A stretch of 43,405 nt of DNA, taken from positions 1 to 43,405 of the IMG/VR virus record IMGVR_UViG_3300044647_001355; one strand, 5' to 3'. Each line of letters opens with the position of its first letter. The stretch's first letter is position 1. The translations under genes were made by a program, and so were the position numbers. Of this stretch, positions 10,122 through 20,025 are shown in pieces. This stretch comes from a virus. The notes beneath the pieces were generated by a model. It worked only from the letters and a program-made list of their open reading frames with translations. It was not told where the DNA came from and ran no database searches.

Positions 10122-11429
10122 TTATTTCAATTTGAAACTCCACTGGGCACCGAGAAGTTCCAGACCCTGAATTGATTCGTAGTGAATCTCAAGGACAGAA
10201 CGCTCGTTGGTAGGCACAGGAGCCAGACCGCCGAGAAGGATCTCACGATATTTGAAATCGGTTCCACCTTCTGCAAGGTAGCGAACCTGCATCATGTCGA
10301 CCATCTGACCGTCAACGGTCTTGATCTTCGTTGCAGGAACACCGTATGCAGCATCTTTGGCGTTGTAACCACCGGTGAAGTTGACGATGTTCTTGTGGTC
10401 AAGAATCGGCAGGTACTTCTTGTAGTAGGTGCGGCCATAGATTTTGATGGTGTCGATTCCGAGCTCGATCTGCTTGCCGGAGATTTGGAACCTTGCACCC
10501 TGAGAGAGCAGAGCACTGTTACCGAGGTTATTGAACAGGTCATCCCACAGGATGTTCTGAGCAGTACCTACGAACAGGAAGTACTCTTGAGGAGCACGGT
10601 TCTTATTCAGCAGCTGAGTCAGAGCCTTGATGTCAGCCAGAGCTACAGTACCAGAAGTCAACAGACTCAGGTCGCTACCCAGAGTGGTAACATACTGGTC
10701 AAGACCCATGGTGGTCTGTACGGGCTTGCTTTCAGCGTCAACCAGAACCGGAGATGCGTCAGCAAACTTCGTGGTGCTCTTCTTGCCGAAGAACATGGCA
10801 GCAGAGATGTCAGAGCGGAACTTCAGAAGAGATTCGTGCTGGCCCTTGTACATGTAGAAAGGCTTGCCTTGGAATTCAACTTCCACCTTGGAGGCCTTCT
10901 GCACGTCAGTGATCTCGAACTTACCTTTGAAGATCTGGACTTGGTTGGAGTACTTCGTCACACCCCACCTCTTAGCGGCCGGAGAAAGAGAACCTTCGCC
11001 GTTTGCGTTAGAGAAGAAGGAGATCTTGTCAGCGGCAGTTACAGTCAGGTTAGTTCCGTCAACGCTGTGAACGACAATGTTAGTCGTTGAAGCCTTGCTC
11101 TTAACCAGACCAACCTTACCGTTGGTGAAGAGAACCAGTTCGCCCGGCGTTACATAAGCGTAGGCGGTGGCGTCGATCGTTGCAGTTACAGCAGTAGTTC
11201 CAGAACCAGTTACAGCAGTAACGGTAGCGAGAACATACAGCTCTTCGTTTACGAAGTGATGGTACTCAGGAACAGAAGTAACGGTGCTACGACCGGTGAG
11301 TTCCATGATGTCAATGAAAGAGGATTCCTCGTTTGTGATATCGAGTACCTTGTTCAGGATTTCCCTCTGATCGAGAAAGTCGATAGAGGAAACGTAGGTC
11401 TTATTAAGTTGACCAAGTGTTCCGGGCAT
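10122..11429 (-). CDS. Major capsid protein (HK97-fold type)
   Basis: The 435-residue length and position fit a major capsid protein: portal, scaffold-like protein, this gene, then tail genes. The N-terminal part (FLDQREILNKVLDITNEESSFIDIM) looks like the N-arm and early helix of HK97-like capsids. Residues about 65-150 form a beta-rich, T- and V-rich stretch that may be an inserted surface domain. Later segments (VEFQGKPFYMYKGQHESLLKF) resemble the capsid core. Codon use is clean and the antisense frames are shadows. A strong terminator follows, as is common for highly expressed capsid genes. I rely on context as much as on sequence. Confidence 0.8.
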   Translation of the reverse strand: MPGTLGQLNKTYVSSIDFLDQREILNKVLDITNEESSFIDIMELTGRSTVTSVPEYHHFVNEELYVLATVTAVTGSGTTAVTATIDATAYAYVTPGELVLFTNGKVGLVKSKASTTNIVVHSVDGTNLTVTAADKISFFSNANGEGSLSPAAKRWGVTKYSNQVQIFKGKFEITDVQKASKVEVEFQGKPFYMYKGQHESLLKFRSDISAAMFFGKKSTTKFADASPVLVDAESKPVQTTMGLDQYVTTLGSDLSLLTSGTVALADIKALTQLLNKNRAPQEYFLFVGTAQNILWDDLFNNLGNSALLSQGARFQISGKQIELGIDTIKIYGRTYYKKYLPILDHKNIVNFTGGYNAKDAAYGVPATKIKTVDGQMVDMMQVRYLAEGGTDFKYREILLGGLAPVPTNERSVLEIHYESIQGLELLGAQWSFKLK

Positions 11430-11445
11430 TGTGTTAGGTTTTTAA

Positions 11446-12402
11446 TTATTTCTGAATTCCCCTCGATGCAAACGCCTGAAGAAGACCTGACCTAAAATCG
11501 CCAGATGTTTCTGTAGGCACATCACCAGAGGAGGTATTACTAGGGTTTTTGATCTCCTTTGTAATCTCCTGACGTCCTAGGGTTTTTCCGTAGTTGATGA
11601 GTGAACGCTCAAACAGCTCCGGGTTCTGAGAATAAGCTGCGGTCTTATACCAACGCTCATAATTCAGTTCCCCATTTTCGTCAGCAAACTGACCAAAGAA
11701 TCGATCGTTATCAAGAGTCATGTCCAACAGCGTATCCGCCTGAGGTATCTCGTAGTTGAACTCTCCGTCAGCAGTCTTGATAGAAAGCTTCTTGCTTTCC
11801 AGAAGATTCTTGGTGAGAGAATTACTACGAACACCCTCTTCGAACTTTTTCATAAGTTCAATGGCCTGTTCCTGATCATTTGAAGTTTCCGGTTCCGGGG
11901 CCGAAAAGTTCTTTTGCCAGTCCAAATACTTGGATCGGAGTTTGTTCGCCTCAGTCCTGAGCAGTTCTTTGCCCAAGCTTGAATCGTCCTCACCCCATTC
12001 ATCGGCGTCGATCTTGAACCTGTCAATCACCTGCTGCTTGTAGAGCCTTTCGAAGGCACTATCACTCAGCTCACTGTACTGCTCACGGAGATCTCTTCTC
12101 ATGATCTCCTCGTCAGACATCTTGGTGAAGTCGACAGTTTTAGCCTGCAGATATGGTGTCAGATCACCTGTCTTTTCATAGAACTCGACGGCTCCCTTTA
12201 TGAAGTCGTCTTTAAAATTATATGTCTTCTCAACGTCTGCCGGTTTCTCAACTTGTTTCACCTCTTGAGGTGCTTCTGTTGGTGCCTCTGCTGGTGCTTT
12301 TACTGGTGTTTCTACTGGTGCCTCTGTTTGTGCAACCGGTTGTGCTTCTCCAGCAACTTTGAAGTCATCCAGACTCGCCGTTGAAAAATCAAATTCTGCC
12401 AT
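11446..12402 (-). CDS. Scaffold-like protein before the capsid gene
   Basis: A 318-residue acidic protein between portal and capsid genes, where scaffolding proteins or head proteases usually sit. Residues about 20-55 are a low-complexity run of short P/E/A/T repeats (EAPVETPVKAPAEAPTEAP), followed by a long, highly charged helical region. I see no serine protease or other catalytic motif. Low complexity at one end and a helical body fit an internal scaffold that is lost on capsid maturation; this is inference from layout. Confidence 0.65.
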   Translation of the reverse strand: MAEFDFSTASLDDFKVAGEAQPVAQTEAPVETPVKAPAEAPTEAPQEVKQVEKPADVEKTYNFKDDFIKGAVEFYEKTGDLTPYLQAKTVDFTKMSDEEIMRRDLREQYSELSDSAFERLYKQQVIDRFKIDADEWGEDDSSLGKELLRTEANKLRSKYLDWQKNFSAPEPETSNDQEQAIELMKKFEEGVRSNSLTKNLLESKKLSIKTADGEFNYEIPQADTLLDMTLDNDRFFGQFADENGELNYERWYKTAAYSQNPELFERSLINYGKTLGRQEITKEIKNPSNTSSGDVPTETSGDFRSGLLQAFASRGIQK

Positions 12403-12439
12403 AGATTGGTTATTTTGTTACAAAGTTTGTTAAGAGTTT

Positions 12440-14806
12440 TTACATAACCTGAGATTCAGGACCAAGTGGCTCTTCGGTCATGGGTTCCGGGGGGGTCATG
12501 GGTGGCTGTTCCGCAGGCAACGAGGGCTCATCTTCCTCAAAAATACCCTTGTTCAATTTTGCCACGCTCTTTTTACCCTTGTTCTCAACCTCCTTGGTGG
12601 TGACCTTACCTGTCTGCCTCATCTCTTCAAGCTGCAATTCGAACTGGTACTTCATCTCGAGAAGCTTTGCCTCCAGTTCTTTCTCAACCTGAATGAGTTG
12701 TGACTTCACCTGACCCTCCACCTGCATGGTCTGCTGCTTGGCCTGCTCTGAAGCCATGGCTGACTCCTGCTGAACCTGAGAGTTCATCTGCTGCATACGC
12801 ATTGCCTTCTCCTCTTCCTCCTCCCTGCGCTTCTTTATTTTGTACGCCAGCAACTGCTGTGCCACCTTTAAGTTGTCGGTGTTCTGTATGATAATCCCAT
12901 CTTCGATATCAAGCAATCCGTTTGCCTGAGAGCCCTGTACCTGCTGCATCAGGAGCATCCTCTGCTCATCTGTTGGTTTGTCCTCCAAGAAGATTCCAAA
13001 CTCATGCAGTGACAGGTTGGGGGATACTTGGAAGAATCTCATGGTGTTACCCCCGAGCGACCTCGCATAGCCCTCCACCTTCCCGGTAGATACAACATCC
13101 TGAAGCCTTATAATGATGGCGTTTGACACCGACTCGAGCAGCTTCTTCTCTCCGCTTATGATCCCGGAGAGAGAGTTGTTGGTACCCTCAGATGCAAGCT
13201 TTGCAACCGTTGTGAGAGTCCTTGGATCCGGTGTGGATCCGTCAGTCATCTCGTTCATGCCGGTTATATCCCTGAGCATCTGTATGTGATTCTGTATAAG
13301 CTGCCAGTAGCTTAGAGCATCCCTTCCAAGACCGTTCTCAAGTTCTTCTATTGGCTTGATGTTAGACGCCCTTCCCTGAGAGTCAAGCTTGCGATACACA
13401 AGTGTACCGGTCTTGTTGTACAGGTCAAGGACTTTTAGCGGAGTCATCTTTGTTCCCCCCGAACCGAGCGGGATGTCCTCCAGTGCGCCCATCTCAATCA
13501 TGATACCCTTCGGCCTCGACTGGTTGATTACGTTCTGAAGGCGGTACCATGCTATCTGAATGGCGTCTGCAATGGGGATCAGTTGCTCCATCATACCATA
13601 TGCCCTCATGTCCCAGAACTCAGGGGCATACAGGTGGTAGCTCATCTCTGTATCCATCAGGCTGGACTTTGCACGCTTCATGTCTGTGCAAAGACCGTAG
13701 TCATACATGTATGGAGTGTCAATTATCCACTTGCACTTGTATACCACCTTGTAGGCCACCCGATCGAATTTTTCCTTTCTCTTATTGCGATCATCAAATT
13801 TTGCTCGGGCATATATAAGATTTCCCCTCCTGTCCACACGCTGCTCATATACCAGCTGATTAACGGAGAAGAATTCCAAGTCGAGTACACGAAGTCTGAA
13901 TTTGTCATAGCCTTTGTTGTATACAGAAAGAGATGACGGCCATTCCCTTGGGTTGCCAAACTTTCCTATTACGTTCTTTGCTATCTGCTCATACTCCTCT
14001 TCAGAGAACTGATTGCCGGCAGCCTGCTTCAGATCGGCGATGGTTATCTCTACAACCTCACCAATATAGGCAGCGTCTCTGAAATCATTTGTCTTACAGT
14101 GGTTTATGATTATATTCCTAGGGTTTACGGTCCTGATCTTTATGGCACCGTTCGAGTCTATTGACTCCTTATAGCCGGCGACCCCAAAGTCAAACAGATC
14201 CTCACGGATCTTCTCCCTCATCTTCTCGATCTGGTTCTGCTCAAGCACAAGCTTTATACCCTGCTCGGCTTCTATCGCCATGTGATGCTTGAAGGTGTAC
14301 TTCATCTGCATCTCAAGCTCTTCCAGATCCCTTGCTTCCTGAGGACCCATTTGAAGAACCGGCGAGTCAAGAAGTTCCGGATTGATTTTTTTCGCCTCCT
14401 CCCTAAGAAGTATCTTGGCCTTTGCCTCGGCAAAATAGTTTTCGGTGTCATCGTTGGCCATGGCATCTATCGGAGTGGCTACAATATTGTAGTCAACCTT
14501 CGCCAGCTTTCCAAGGGCAATCCTCCTGAACTTTGGCACGATCGGTATCACCGACCAGTCTATATTCAGCCAGCTCTCCTTTGTCTGCTCGTCAATACCC
14601 ATGAGAGGCCTGTACTTGTTTATGCTCTGGTTTCCCATGGCATACTGCTTGTTGACCTCGTACCGGAATCTTGAATGGTAGAATATTTCCCTAGGAGTGT
14701 CGTTCTCAAAGGATGACCAAGCAGCCTTTGCAAATTGCATGATCCACTCCCTGTTCTTTTCCCTTGGATCCAGCAGGTGGCTGGGGAAGTCGTGTATTAA
14801 TCCCAT
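12440..14806 (-). CDS. Portal protein
   Basis: A 788-residue protein immediately downstream of the large terminase, as is usual. The central part has portal-like features: a tryptophan-rich N-terminal block, a conserved arginine segment (IPIVPKFRRIALGKL), and a helical crown candidate (MEQLIPIADAIQIAWYRLQN). The last 170 residues are a long Q-, E- and M-rich coiled coil ending in a proline-rich tail. Length and style resemble the large portals of crAss-like and related Bacteroidota phages, though I cannot assign the family. It would form the dodecameric DNA channel at one capsid vertex. Confidence 0.8.
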   Translation of the reverse strand: MGLIHDFPSHLLDPREKNREWIMQFAKAAWSSFENDTPREIFYHSRFRYEVNKQYAMGNQSINKYRPLMGIDEQTKESWLNIDWSVIPIVPKFRRIALGKLAKVDYNIVATPIDAMANDDTENYFAEAKAKILLREEAKKINPELLDSPVLQMGPQEARDLEELEMQMKYTFKHHMAIEAEQGIKLVLEQNQIEKMREKIREDLFDFGVAGYKESIDSNGAIKIRTVNPRNIIINHCKTNDFRDAAYIGEVVEITIADLKQAAGNQFSEEEYEQIAKNVIGKFGNPREWPSSLSVYNKGYDKFRLRVLDLEFFSVNQLVYEQRVDRRGNLIYARAKFDDRNKRKEKFDRVAYKVVYKCKWIIDTPYMYDYGLCTDMKRAKSSLMDTEMSYHLYAPEFWDMRAYGMMEQLIPIADAIQIAWYRLQNVINQSRPKGIMIEMGALEDIPLGSGGTKMTPLKVLDLYNKTGTLVYRKLDSQGRASNIKPIEELENGLGRDALSYWQLIQNHIQMLRDITGMNEMTDGSTPDPRTLTTVAKLASEGTNNSLSGIISGEKKLLESVSNAIIIRLQDVVSTGKVEGYARSLGGNTMRFFQVSPNLSLHEFGIFLEDKPTDEQRMLLMQQVQGSQANGLLDIEDGIIIQNTDNLKVAQQLLAYKIKKRREEEEEKAMRMQQMNSQVQQESAMASEQAKQQTMQVEGQVKSQLIQVEKELEAKLLEMKYQFELQLEEMRQTGKVTTKEVENKGKKSVAKLNKGIFEEDEPSLPAEQPPMTPPEPMTEEPLGPESQVM

Positions 14807-14814
14807 CTCGGAAT

Positions 14815-17800
14815 TTATATTTTATAGAGTTTGAAATAATCCGTTGCTTCTTTTATCTCTCCCATATCACGCTTAGAAACCTTCACTTGGTCGGCTATCA
14901 GTGCGTAACCTGCGGCCATGGCTATGTCAAACTTAGTCGTGTTTGATATGTCAAAGTCCAGCCAGTCCTGAATCAGATCCTTGAAATACACAACCTCTAT
15001 GTAGTTGTTTATGTAATCCTCGGTCAGTTCAGCTATCTGCTGGTGCGTCTTTGGACTTGCAGCAATACCCGGCTGGTTTCTTTCCGGTAGCCAAGTCAGG
15101 AAGTTCCCATAGTTTCGGTCGTTGAAATAGTTCAACATACCTATCTTGTTGTTCTCGAACAGCAAACTACAACCATAGTATACCGCCATCTTCAGCATGT
15201 CCTCATAGAAGATGACCACGCTGTCTGGCCGGTGAACATACTTCGCAACAAATGCGTAGTTGTACTTGTCCCCCGAGGCGGCAGAATACTTCTGTAGAAC
15301 TATCCCGGCACCGTTCGACCTCCTCCCATCTTCTGTGGTGTTGTGGTCTATCGGGTCTACTCCGATCACAAACTTGGTATTGTTGTTGGGATAGAAAAGT
15401 TCGCCCCTCTTCAATACCTTGTTGCTATCCATCTCATCATCGAATAGTTTTACCACTTCCCACTTGCCATTCCTTGACGGCTCCCAGATGACACGACTAT
15501 CCTTTTGTCCACCTTCCCACACAAAGTTACCTCTTGTTGTTATATTATCCTTCCAACTGAGCCTATCTAACCTTTCGTTCAGCTTCATGGCGTCATAAAG
15601 ACACTTGTTGCCGTCTATCCTGAACGCCTCTTCCCAGCTTAATGGTTCCTTTCTGATGACCGAGCTGAGAGATCTTGGGTCATTTGCAAGAAGTTTCCTC
15701 TCCTCAAGTATCTCGTTCAGTGCCATCTCCCTGTTTGCTATACCATACTTGTCGTAGTACCTTGTCTGGTCTGCCGAACAGAAGTACCTGTACAGGCCAC
15801 TGGGAGTTCTCTTGCCGGTCTTGTTTGTGTGGTCCGACTTGTCCCATATGGTCTTAAACGCCTGACCGCCCTGTTCCATATCTTCGACCGTTGTAGTAAG
15901 GAGCGACTTGCCTATGATCCTTCCCTCGTCATCTAGGTGGCAGTATCTGGTAACAAGGTACCTGTCCCAAACATTTATGTCTGCAGTCTTCCCCACCTCA
16001 TCTCCTAAGTACCTCTGAAGCTTCTGACCGTCATATGATATCGCCTCGGATGTCTTCCAGTCTATCATTGACTCAAGCTCTTCGTCATCTTTTATTGACT
16101 CCGCCTTTTTACCTTTCACCGTTGTTCGGTAGAACCTAAGCTCAGATGTTGGTGTCAGACCCTTTGACTGGTCATATACCGGTATGAAGAAATCTGGGAG
16201 TTTCTTGAATGGTTGAATGATTGCCTTACGGAATACTTCTTTTGCATCCGATCCGGTCTTTGATTGTACCCCCGATCTGGAATTATTAGCCCGGGAAGTA
16301 TATTCATAAAGGAACACACCTCCACGATAGGTATTATGAACCACAGTTCCATCCGCCAGTAGGAATAGATGGTTGTCATCAACGGCAAAACCATAGTACT
16401 CCCCAATCCCAACATCTTCAATCTTAAAACCAAACCTCATGGAGTTTACCCTGTGCTTAACATTTAATGCTTTTTTTCTATCTATTCTGCACGGTATCCT
16501 GTGTATGTTTCCATAAATGGAAACCCTATAAACATCACACCTATAAACAGACCCGTCAGCCCTTTTCATGCTCGCCACCTTTTTGATAATGCTGGTGTAA
16601 AAGCCTAAACTTCTTGACAGTTCAACAATGCCATCAGCAAGTTCTTTTCTTTTCTGGGTAATCTCATAGCATGTTTGGAATCCCCTTATTATTGATAGGT
16701 GACCATCCGTATCTATCAAGCCTGCCAACAAGTCCAGCCTATTCTTTTCGCTGTCTATTAGATACTCGGATGGGATGTGCTTATTGTTTATCACATTGCA
16801 ATCCCTCAACCCTTGGCGGTATATATTAACACCCTTCTGCTCTTTTTTTACTATAGCGTATGTGACTTCATCCCGATCAACCACAGAATAATTAATTGAT
16901 TCCGCATACCTTTCTATCTCATCCCTAACTTCCGGGTCAACACCAGTTATGTTCCCAAAAGTTTTGCATCCATCTCCAAGATAAACGCCCATGATATAAG
17001 GAGGGATTGAATGGGAAACCTCTTCAAAATTTTTACCCCATCCAGTCCTATACATGACAAGGTGATCCTTCTCCCACTGCTTAAGAAGAAGATAGTCTTT
17101 TACAGAAATATTAACAGTTGAGTCTTTCTCCCATCCATAGATAGAATGTTTAGCAGCCCCATTCCATATGAGGGTTAGTATATGAGATTCGTTACAAGAA
17201 AATGGATCGCCCTTTCTTGGGATAATTTTATACATCCTTTCAGACCCAGATGTAGAACCATAAACCAGTCTAGGTGTGGAATCATCACCCATAACAAACT
17301 CCCCGTCTACAATATCTTGAACCATCTTTATAGATCCATCGTACATCCTGATCGGGGTATCTTTTGCAAAGCATTTCCCTTGCCTCCTTTTGGTTATCTC
17401 AACCATTCCAAAACACTCGGGATCATCTATACAATACTGAAGGAAATAGAAATATCTCCTGTCCGTGTCCCTGTATTTTGGCAGGCCAGTATCAAGGTGC
17501 CAGTAATTTAGGTAGAAGTAATGAAGACCGGTTATGTATGTGTCAACGCCATTGTTCTTAAACCAGAAACCATTCAGCCGGCGGTCCCATTCCTGCTGCC
17601 TGAACTGCTCAAGCACCGGGTCAAAATATTCATTATCCTCAGACTGCTTCTTTATTTCCTTCTCTCTTAGTTTTTTGTAATCCTTTGGAAGCTTTGTATA
17701 TTCCCAGTACTGCTCAGATTTTTGGGGCAGGCGTACATAGACACCACGCTTCTCAATGCTGCCAGTGATGATGTTATAAACATACCCGGCCGGCGGGATG

Positions 17801-17856
17801 TTACATATCAAACCCTGCACATCTTCTGTGGTTCCCTTATCTATTGGATTGAACAT
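14815..17856 (-). CDS. terL: Terminase large subunit interrupted by an intein
   Basis: The packaging ATPase and nuclease. The 1013-residue reading frame becomes 666 residues if residues 162-508 splice out. Joining the flanks restores ITKRRQGK next to TYRGGVFLYEY, a phage-type Walker A, so the intein sits between the P-loop lysine and threonine. A Walker B candidate is RYLGDEVG. The C-terminal nuclease shows RNase-H-like acidic positions (FVIGVDPIDH, LLFENNKIG, FDIAMAAGYAL). It overlaps the upstream gene by 20 bases and precedes the portal gene by 8. The unspliced protein should be inactive because its ATP site is split. Confidence 0.93.
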   Translation of the reverse strand: MFNPIDKGTTEDVQGLICNIPPAGYVYNIITGSIEKRGVYVRLPQKSEQYWEYTKLPKDYKKLREKEIKKQSEDNEYFDPVLEQFRQQEWDRRLNGFWFKNNGVDTYITGLHYFYLNYWHLDTGLPKYRDTDRRYFYFLQYCIDDPECFGMVEITKRRQGKCFAKDTPIRMYDGSIKMVQDIVDGEFVMGDDSTPRLVYGSTSGSERMYKIIPRKGDPFSCNESHILTLIWNGAAKHSIYGWEKDSTVNISVKDYLLLKQWEKDHLVMYRTGWGKNFEEVSHSIPPYIMGVYLGDGCKTFGNITGVDPEVRDEIERYAESINYSVVDRDEVTYAIVKKEQKGVNIYRQGLRDCNVINNKHIPSEYLIDSEKNRLDLLAGLIDTDGHLSIIRGFQTCYEITQKRKELADGIVELSRSLGFYTSIIKKVASMKRADGSVYRCDVYRVSIYGNIHRIPCRIDRKKALNVKHRVNSMRFGFKIEDVGIGEYYGFAVDDNHLFLLADGTVVHNTYRGGVFLYEYTSRANNSRSGVQSKTGSDAKEVFRKAIIQPFKKLPDFFIPVYDQSKGLTPTSELRFYRTTVKGKKAESIKDDEELESMIDWKTSEAISYDGQKLQRYLGDEVGKTADINVWDRYLVTRYCHLDDEGRIIGKSLLTTTVEDMEQGGQAFKTIWDKSDHTNKTGKRTPSGLYRYFCSADQTRYYDKYGIANREMALNEILEERKLLANDPRSLSSVIRKEPLSWEEAFRIDGNKCLYDAMKLNERLDRLSWKDNITTRGNFVWEGGQKDSRVIWEPSRNGKWEVVKLFDDEMDSNKVLKRGELFYPNNNTKFVIGVDPIDHNTTEDGRRSNGAGIVLQKYSAASGDKYNYAFVAKYVHRPDSVVIFYEDMLKMAVYYGCSLLFENNKIGMLNYFNDRNYGNFLTWLPERNQPGIAASPKTHQQIAELTEDYINNYIEVVYFKDLIQDWLDFDISNTTKFDIAMAAGYALIADQVKVSKRDMGEIKEATDYFKLYKI
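16333..17373 (-). mobile_element. LAGLIDADG intein within the terminase Walker A
   Basis: A 347-residue in-frame insert. It begins with Cys (CFAKDTPIRMYDG, splicing block A), has a block B candidate around NESHILTL, and ends with block F/G (YYGFAVDDNHLFLL, then VVHN) followed by Thr as the first extein residue. Two LAGLIDADG helices are visible: IMGVYLGDG and LLAGLIDTDGHL, spaced as in a monomeric homing endonuclease. All residues expected for splicing are present (Cys1, block B His, terminal His-Asn, +1 Thr), so it looks active. It is a parasitic element placed in an essential, conserved site. Confidence 0.92.
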
Positions 17857-18469
17857 TTGCTATCTCCTCCGGCCTGAGCCTCTTTCTTATTGTTATTGCG
17901 TTATCAAGATCTTCATCTCCGCCGCTTAGTTCATTGTAATACTTCTGAAGTCTCTGGTATATCTCATCCTGAGAGGTCATGATCTGGGTCTTGATATTGA
18001 TCGCCTGCAGAATGTCCTTGTCCCTGCTGCCATCTACCGGCATCATAACCCTGCGGTTGTACTCAAAGAATGCCTGCTCATTTGATACTATCATGGTCCA
18101 CACCCAGTTATTCTGGTACTGCAGATATAACATGATCATGTCTATGAGTTCATTGTATGGCTCGTACTCGTCCTCTACCTTGATCTTAAAATCAAACAGA
18201 CAGCTAACATCCTCCAGATCGTAGCCGGCCAGATCGGCAGCAAACTTTTTCCTCTTCCCAAGTTCTGGATAATGCTTTCTGAGTGGACTATTTATGTCGT
18301 ACATCAGCAGGATGTACCTGACCATCTTGTCAATTCTTTCCTTTACTTTCTGATCCTTGGAGTCAAACTTTGGCTTTACTATCTCATAGAGCTTGGGATA
18401 CACCGCAAAGATGTTCTTCTTGACAAGTGGGTCAAACTCCATTTTCTTATACTCTCTTTCGTCAATCAT
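17837..18469 (-). CDS. Small protein before the terminase, possible small subunit
   Basis: A 210-residue, mostly helical, charged protein directly upstream of and overlapping the large terminase gene. It contains YELGKRKKFAADLAGYDL-like phrasing (ELGKRKKFAADLAGYDLED) and long helices such as ELIDMIMLYLQYQNN. Terminase small subunits commonly hold this position, but I do not see a clear helix-turn-helix, so the role is inferred only from order. Confidence 0.7.
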   Translation of the reverse strand: MIDEREYKKMEFDPLVKKNIFAVYPKLYEIVKPKFDSKDQKVKERIDKMVRYILLMYDINSPLRKHYPELGKRKKFAADLAGYDLEDVSCLFDFKIKVEDEYEPYNELIDMIMLYLQYQNNWVWTMIVSNEQAFFEYNRRVMMPVDGSRDKDILQAINIKTQIMTSQDEIYQRLQKYYNELSGGDEDLDNAITIRKRLRPEEIANVQSNR

Positions 18470-19443
18470 TTTAGTTCATGTTTCTTAACTTTCTCATATA
18501 CCTTCAGTCTTTTTTCTGAGTAGTCTCTTAGGTTATAGTTCGCCACGCAAAAATCGTACAGATTGTTTGCGGACTTTGTCCGGTACTTCTTGTCTTCAAC
18601 CAGCTTCCTCACCTGCTCCACAAACTCAGACTCGCCACTGAAATGATTCACCGGCATTAGCATGTATGGATCCACATAGGATACAACCGCCGGCATTTTA
18701 AGCGCAGCAAACTCCAAGACCTTTAGGTTGGACTTCATCCGGTTGAACTTTGTGTTCTTACTTGGTAAAATACCTATGTCCCCGTCATACTCTGACATGT
18801 ACTCCTCGGATCCCTTCCATGGCCGGAAGCTGTATGGTATCACCCCCCCGGTCAGGTTCTTGACAAGTGGCTCATAGAACGGGCTTTCGTGGTGGCCGGC
18901 GATTACATACTCAACCCCCAGATCCGAAAGCTTCTTGTGAGTGTTCGATATTATCCCGGTATTTGAATAGTTCATTACCGTTGATGCATAAAGAAGCTTC
19001 CTTGAAAATTCACGTTTTGTGAACTTGAACTGCCCATGCCCATAGTCAATGGCATTGGGTATTATGTACACATTACTATTTGGTATAATATCAGCTAGGT
19101 CTTTGTGTGTGACCGTGACGGCGTCAGCCATCATCAGGTGCTCCCTTATCTGGAGGGACACATTACTCCTGCGCCACCATTCATAAAGTGGGTGATCAGG
19201 GTTCACCTCCCACCAATCGTCTGTGTCAACAATAATCTTGAACCCGTACTTCTTTCTGAGCCCATCCAAGAATCTTGCAGAAAGCTTTGTGTGCCGGTTA
19301 TAGTGCAGGACGTCACACCACCTAACATCATCCTCGGATATGTTGGCCACCGTCCTAACCTCTGCGTCAAGAAGATTGTTCGGCATGTACACCCTGTGGT
19401 AGGACGAACCGTCAAGACCCTTTATGTACGAAAGTATTTTCAT
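18466..19443 (-). CDS. GT-B glycosyltransferase (GT4-like)
   Basis: A 325-residue protein with the two-domain plan of family 4 glycosyltransferases. The N-terminal half has an opening strand (MKILSYIKGL) and DTDDWW. The C-terminal half has VYIIPNAIDY, the typical linker before the donor domain, and SNLKVLEFAALKMPAVVS, which carries the donor-binding E. It would transfer a sugar from a nucleotide sugar to phage DNA, a virion protein or host surface polymer; the target is unknown. It overlaps its downstream neighbour by 4 bases, so it belongs to the late operon. Confidence 0.8.
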   Translation of the reverse strand: MKILSYIKGLDGSSYHRVYMPNNLLDAEVRTVANISEDDVRWCDVLHYNRHTKLSARFLDGLRKKYGFKIIVDTDDWWEVNPDHPLYEWWRRSNVSLQIREHLMMADAVTVTHKDLADIIPNSNVYIIPNAIDYGHGQFKFTKREFSRKLLYASTVMNYSNTGIISNTHKKLSDLGVEYVIAGHHESPFYEPLVKNLTGGVIPYSFRPWKGSEEYMSEYDGDIGILPSKNTKFNRMKSNLKVLEFAALKMPAVVSYVDPYMLMPVNHFSGESEFVEQVRKLVEDKKYRTKSANNLYDFCVANYNLRDYSEKRLKVYEKVKKHELK

Positions 19444-19670
19444 TCTATAGCCTTCTCGAACTCGCCTATGTTCATGAGTATATTATGATCGATCCCAGAC
19501 TTGGTTGTCAACTTTATGCATGGCTTAACCTGAGATATCACATCGTCATGAAAGTTCAGGTCTGTCTCAATATAAGACTCTATCTGGAACGGATTTATCA
19601 TCAGGTCAAAAGAAACCACTTCCCCATCAACTGTTATCTCGTATGCGTTCAGCTTTATAAACCTTCCCAT
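19440..19670 (-). CDS. Unrecognised small protein
   Basis: A 76-residue protein overlapping the glycosyltransferase start by 4 bases. It alternates short strands (FIKLNAYEITVDGEVVSFDL) with an acidic C-terminus (NIGEFEKAIE) and appears to be a small beta-rich domain with one C-terminal helix. No family recognised; kept because of tight operon packing and a good ATG. Confidence 0.65.
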   Translation of the reverse strand: MGRFIKLNAYEITVDGEVVSFDLMINPFQIESYIETDLNFHDDVISQVKPCIKLTTKSGIDHNILMNIGEFEKAIE

Positions 19671-19671
19671 A

Positions 19672-20025
19672 TTAATTGAATTTATCCCACCTTTCCAGAT
19701 ATGTTTGTTTCGGATATATGCACACCTTCATTTCAGAGTACGGTATTATGTACCAAGATTTCAACGAGTGTATGTATACTGCGAATATGTCAACATCCCC
19801 GGGTTCATACTTCTGGTTTCTCTTCTTCCTGAGGTATATCTTGTATTCGCTGTTTAACCTCTTTTCATACCAGATGCTTTTTATCTGAACCTTGTGTATA
19901 TTCCCAGAGTCAACTATCCTGTCATAGGTAGACTGGGAGTTTACCGGACGGGACACCACAAAGCCCATCTCAATCATCTTAGTATCAAACATCACCTCGG
20001 CAAGATCCCCTTTTTCAGAACTCAA
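19672..20025 (-). CDS. Small PD-(D/E)XK nuclease-like protein, TTG start
   Basis: A 117-residue protein with the order of motifs of small PD-(D/E)XK endonucleases: KGDLAE near the N-terminus, YDRIVD followed by VQIKS (the D...QxK catalytic pair), then DIFAVY and WYIIP. The first in-frame start that keeps the KGDLAE helix is TTG at 20025, overlapping the upstream stop; the first ATG would remove it. Related proteins act as restriction-like or resolvase-like nucleases. The substrate is not evident. The next gene upstream looks like a second nuclease of the same fold. Confidence 0.7.
   Translation of the reverse strand: MSSEKGDLAEVMFDTKMIEMGFVVSRPVNSQSTYDRIVDSGNIHKVQIKSIWYEKRLNSEYKIYLRKKRNQKYEPGDVDIFAVYIHSLKSWYIIPYSEMKVCIYPKQTYLERWDKFN

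Noticed and set aside
10182-11090. A 302-codon frame antisense to the capsid gene
   Set aside because: Shadow of the strongly biased codon use of the capsid gene; the sense product fits position and length.
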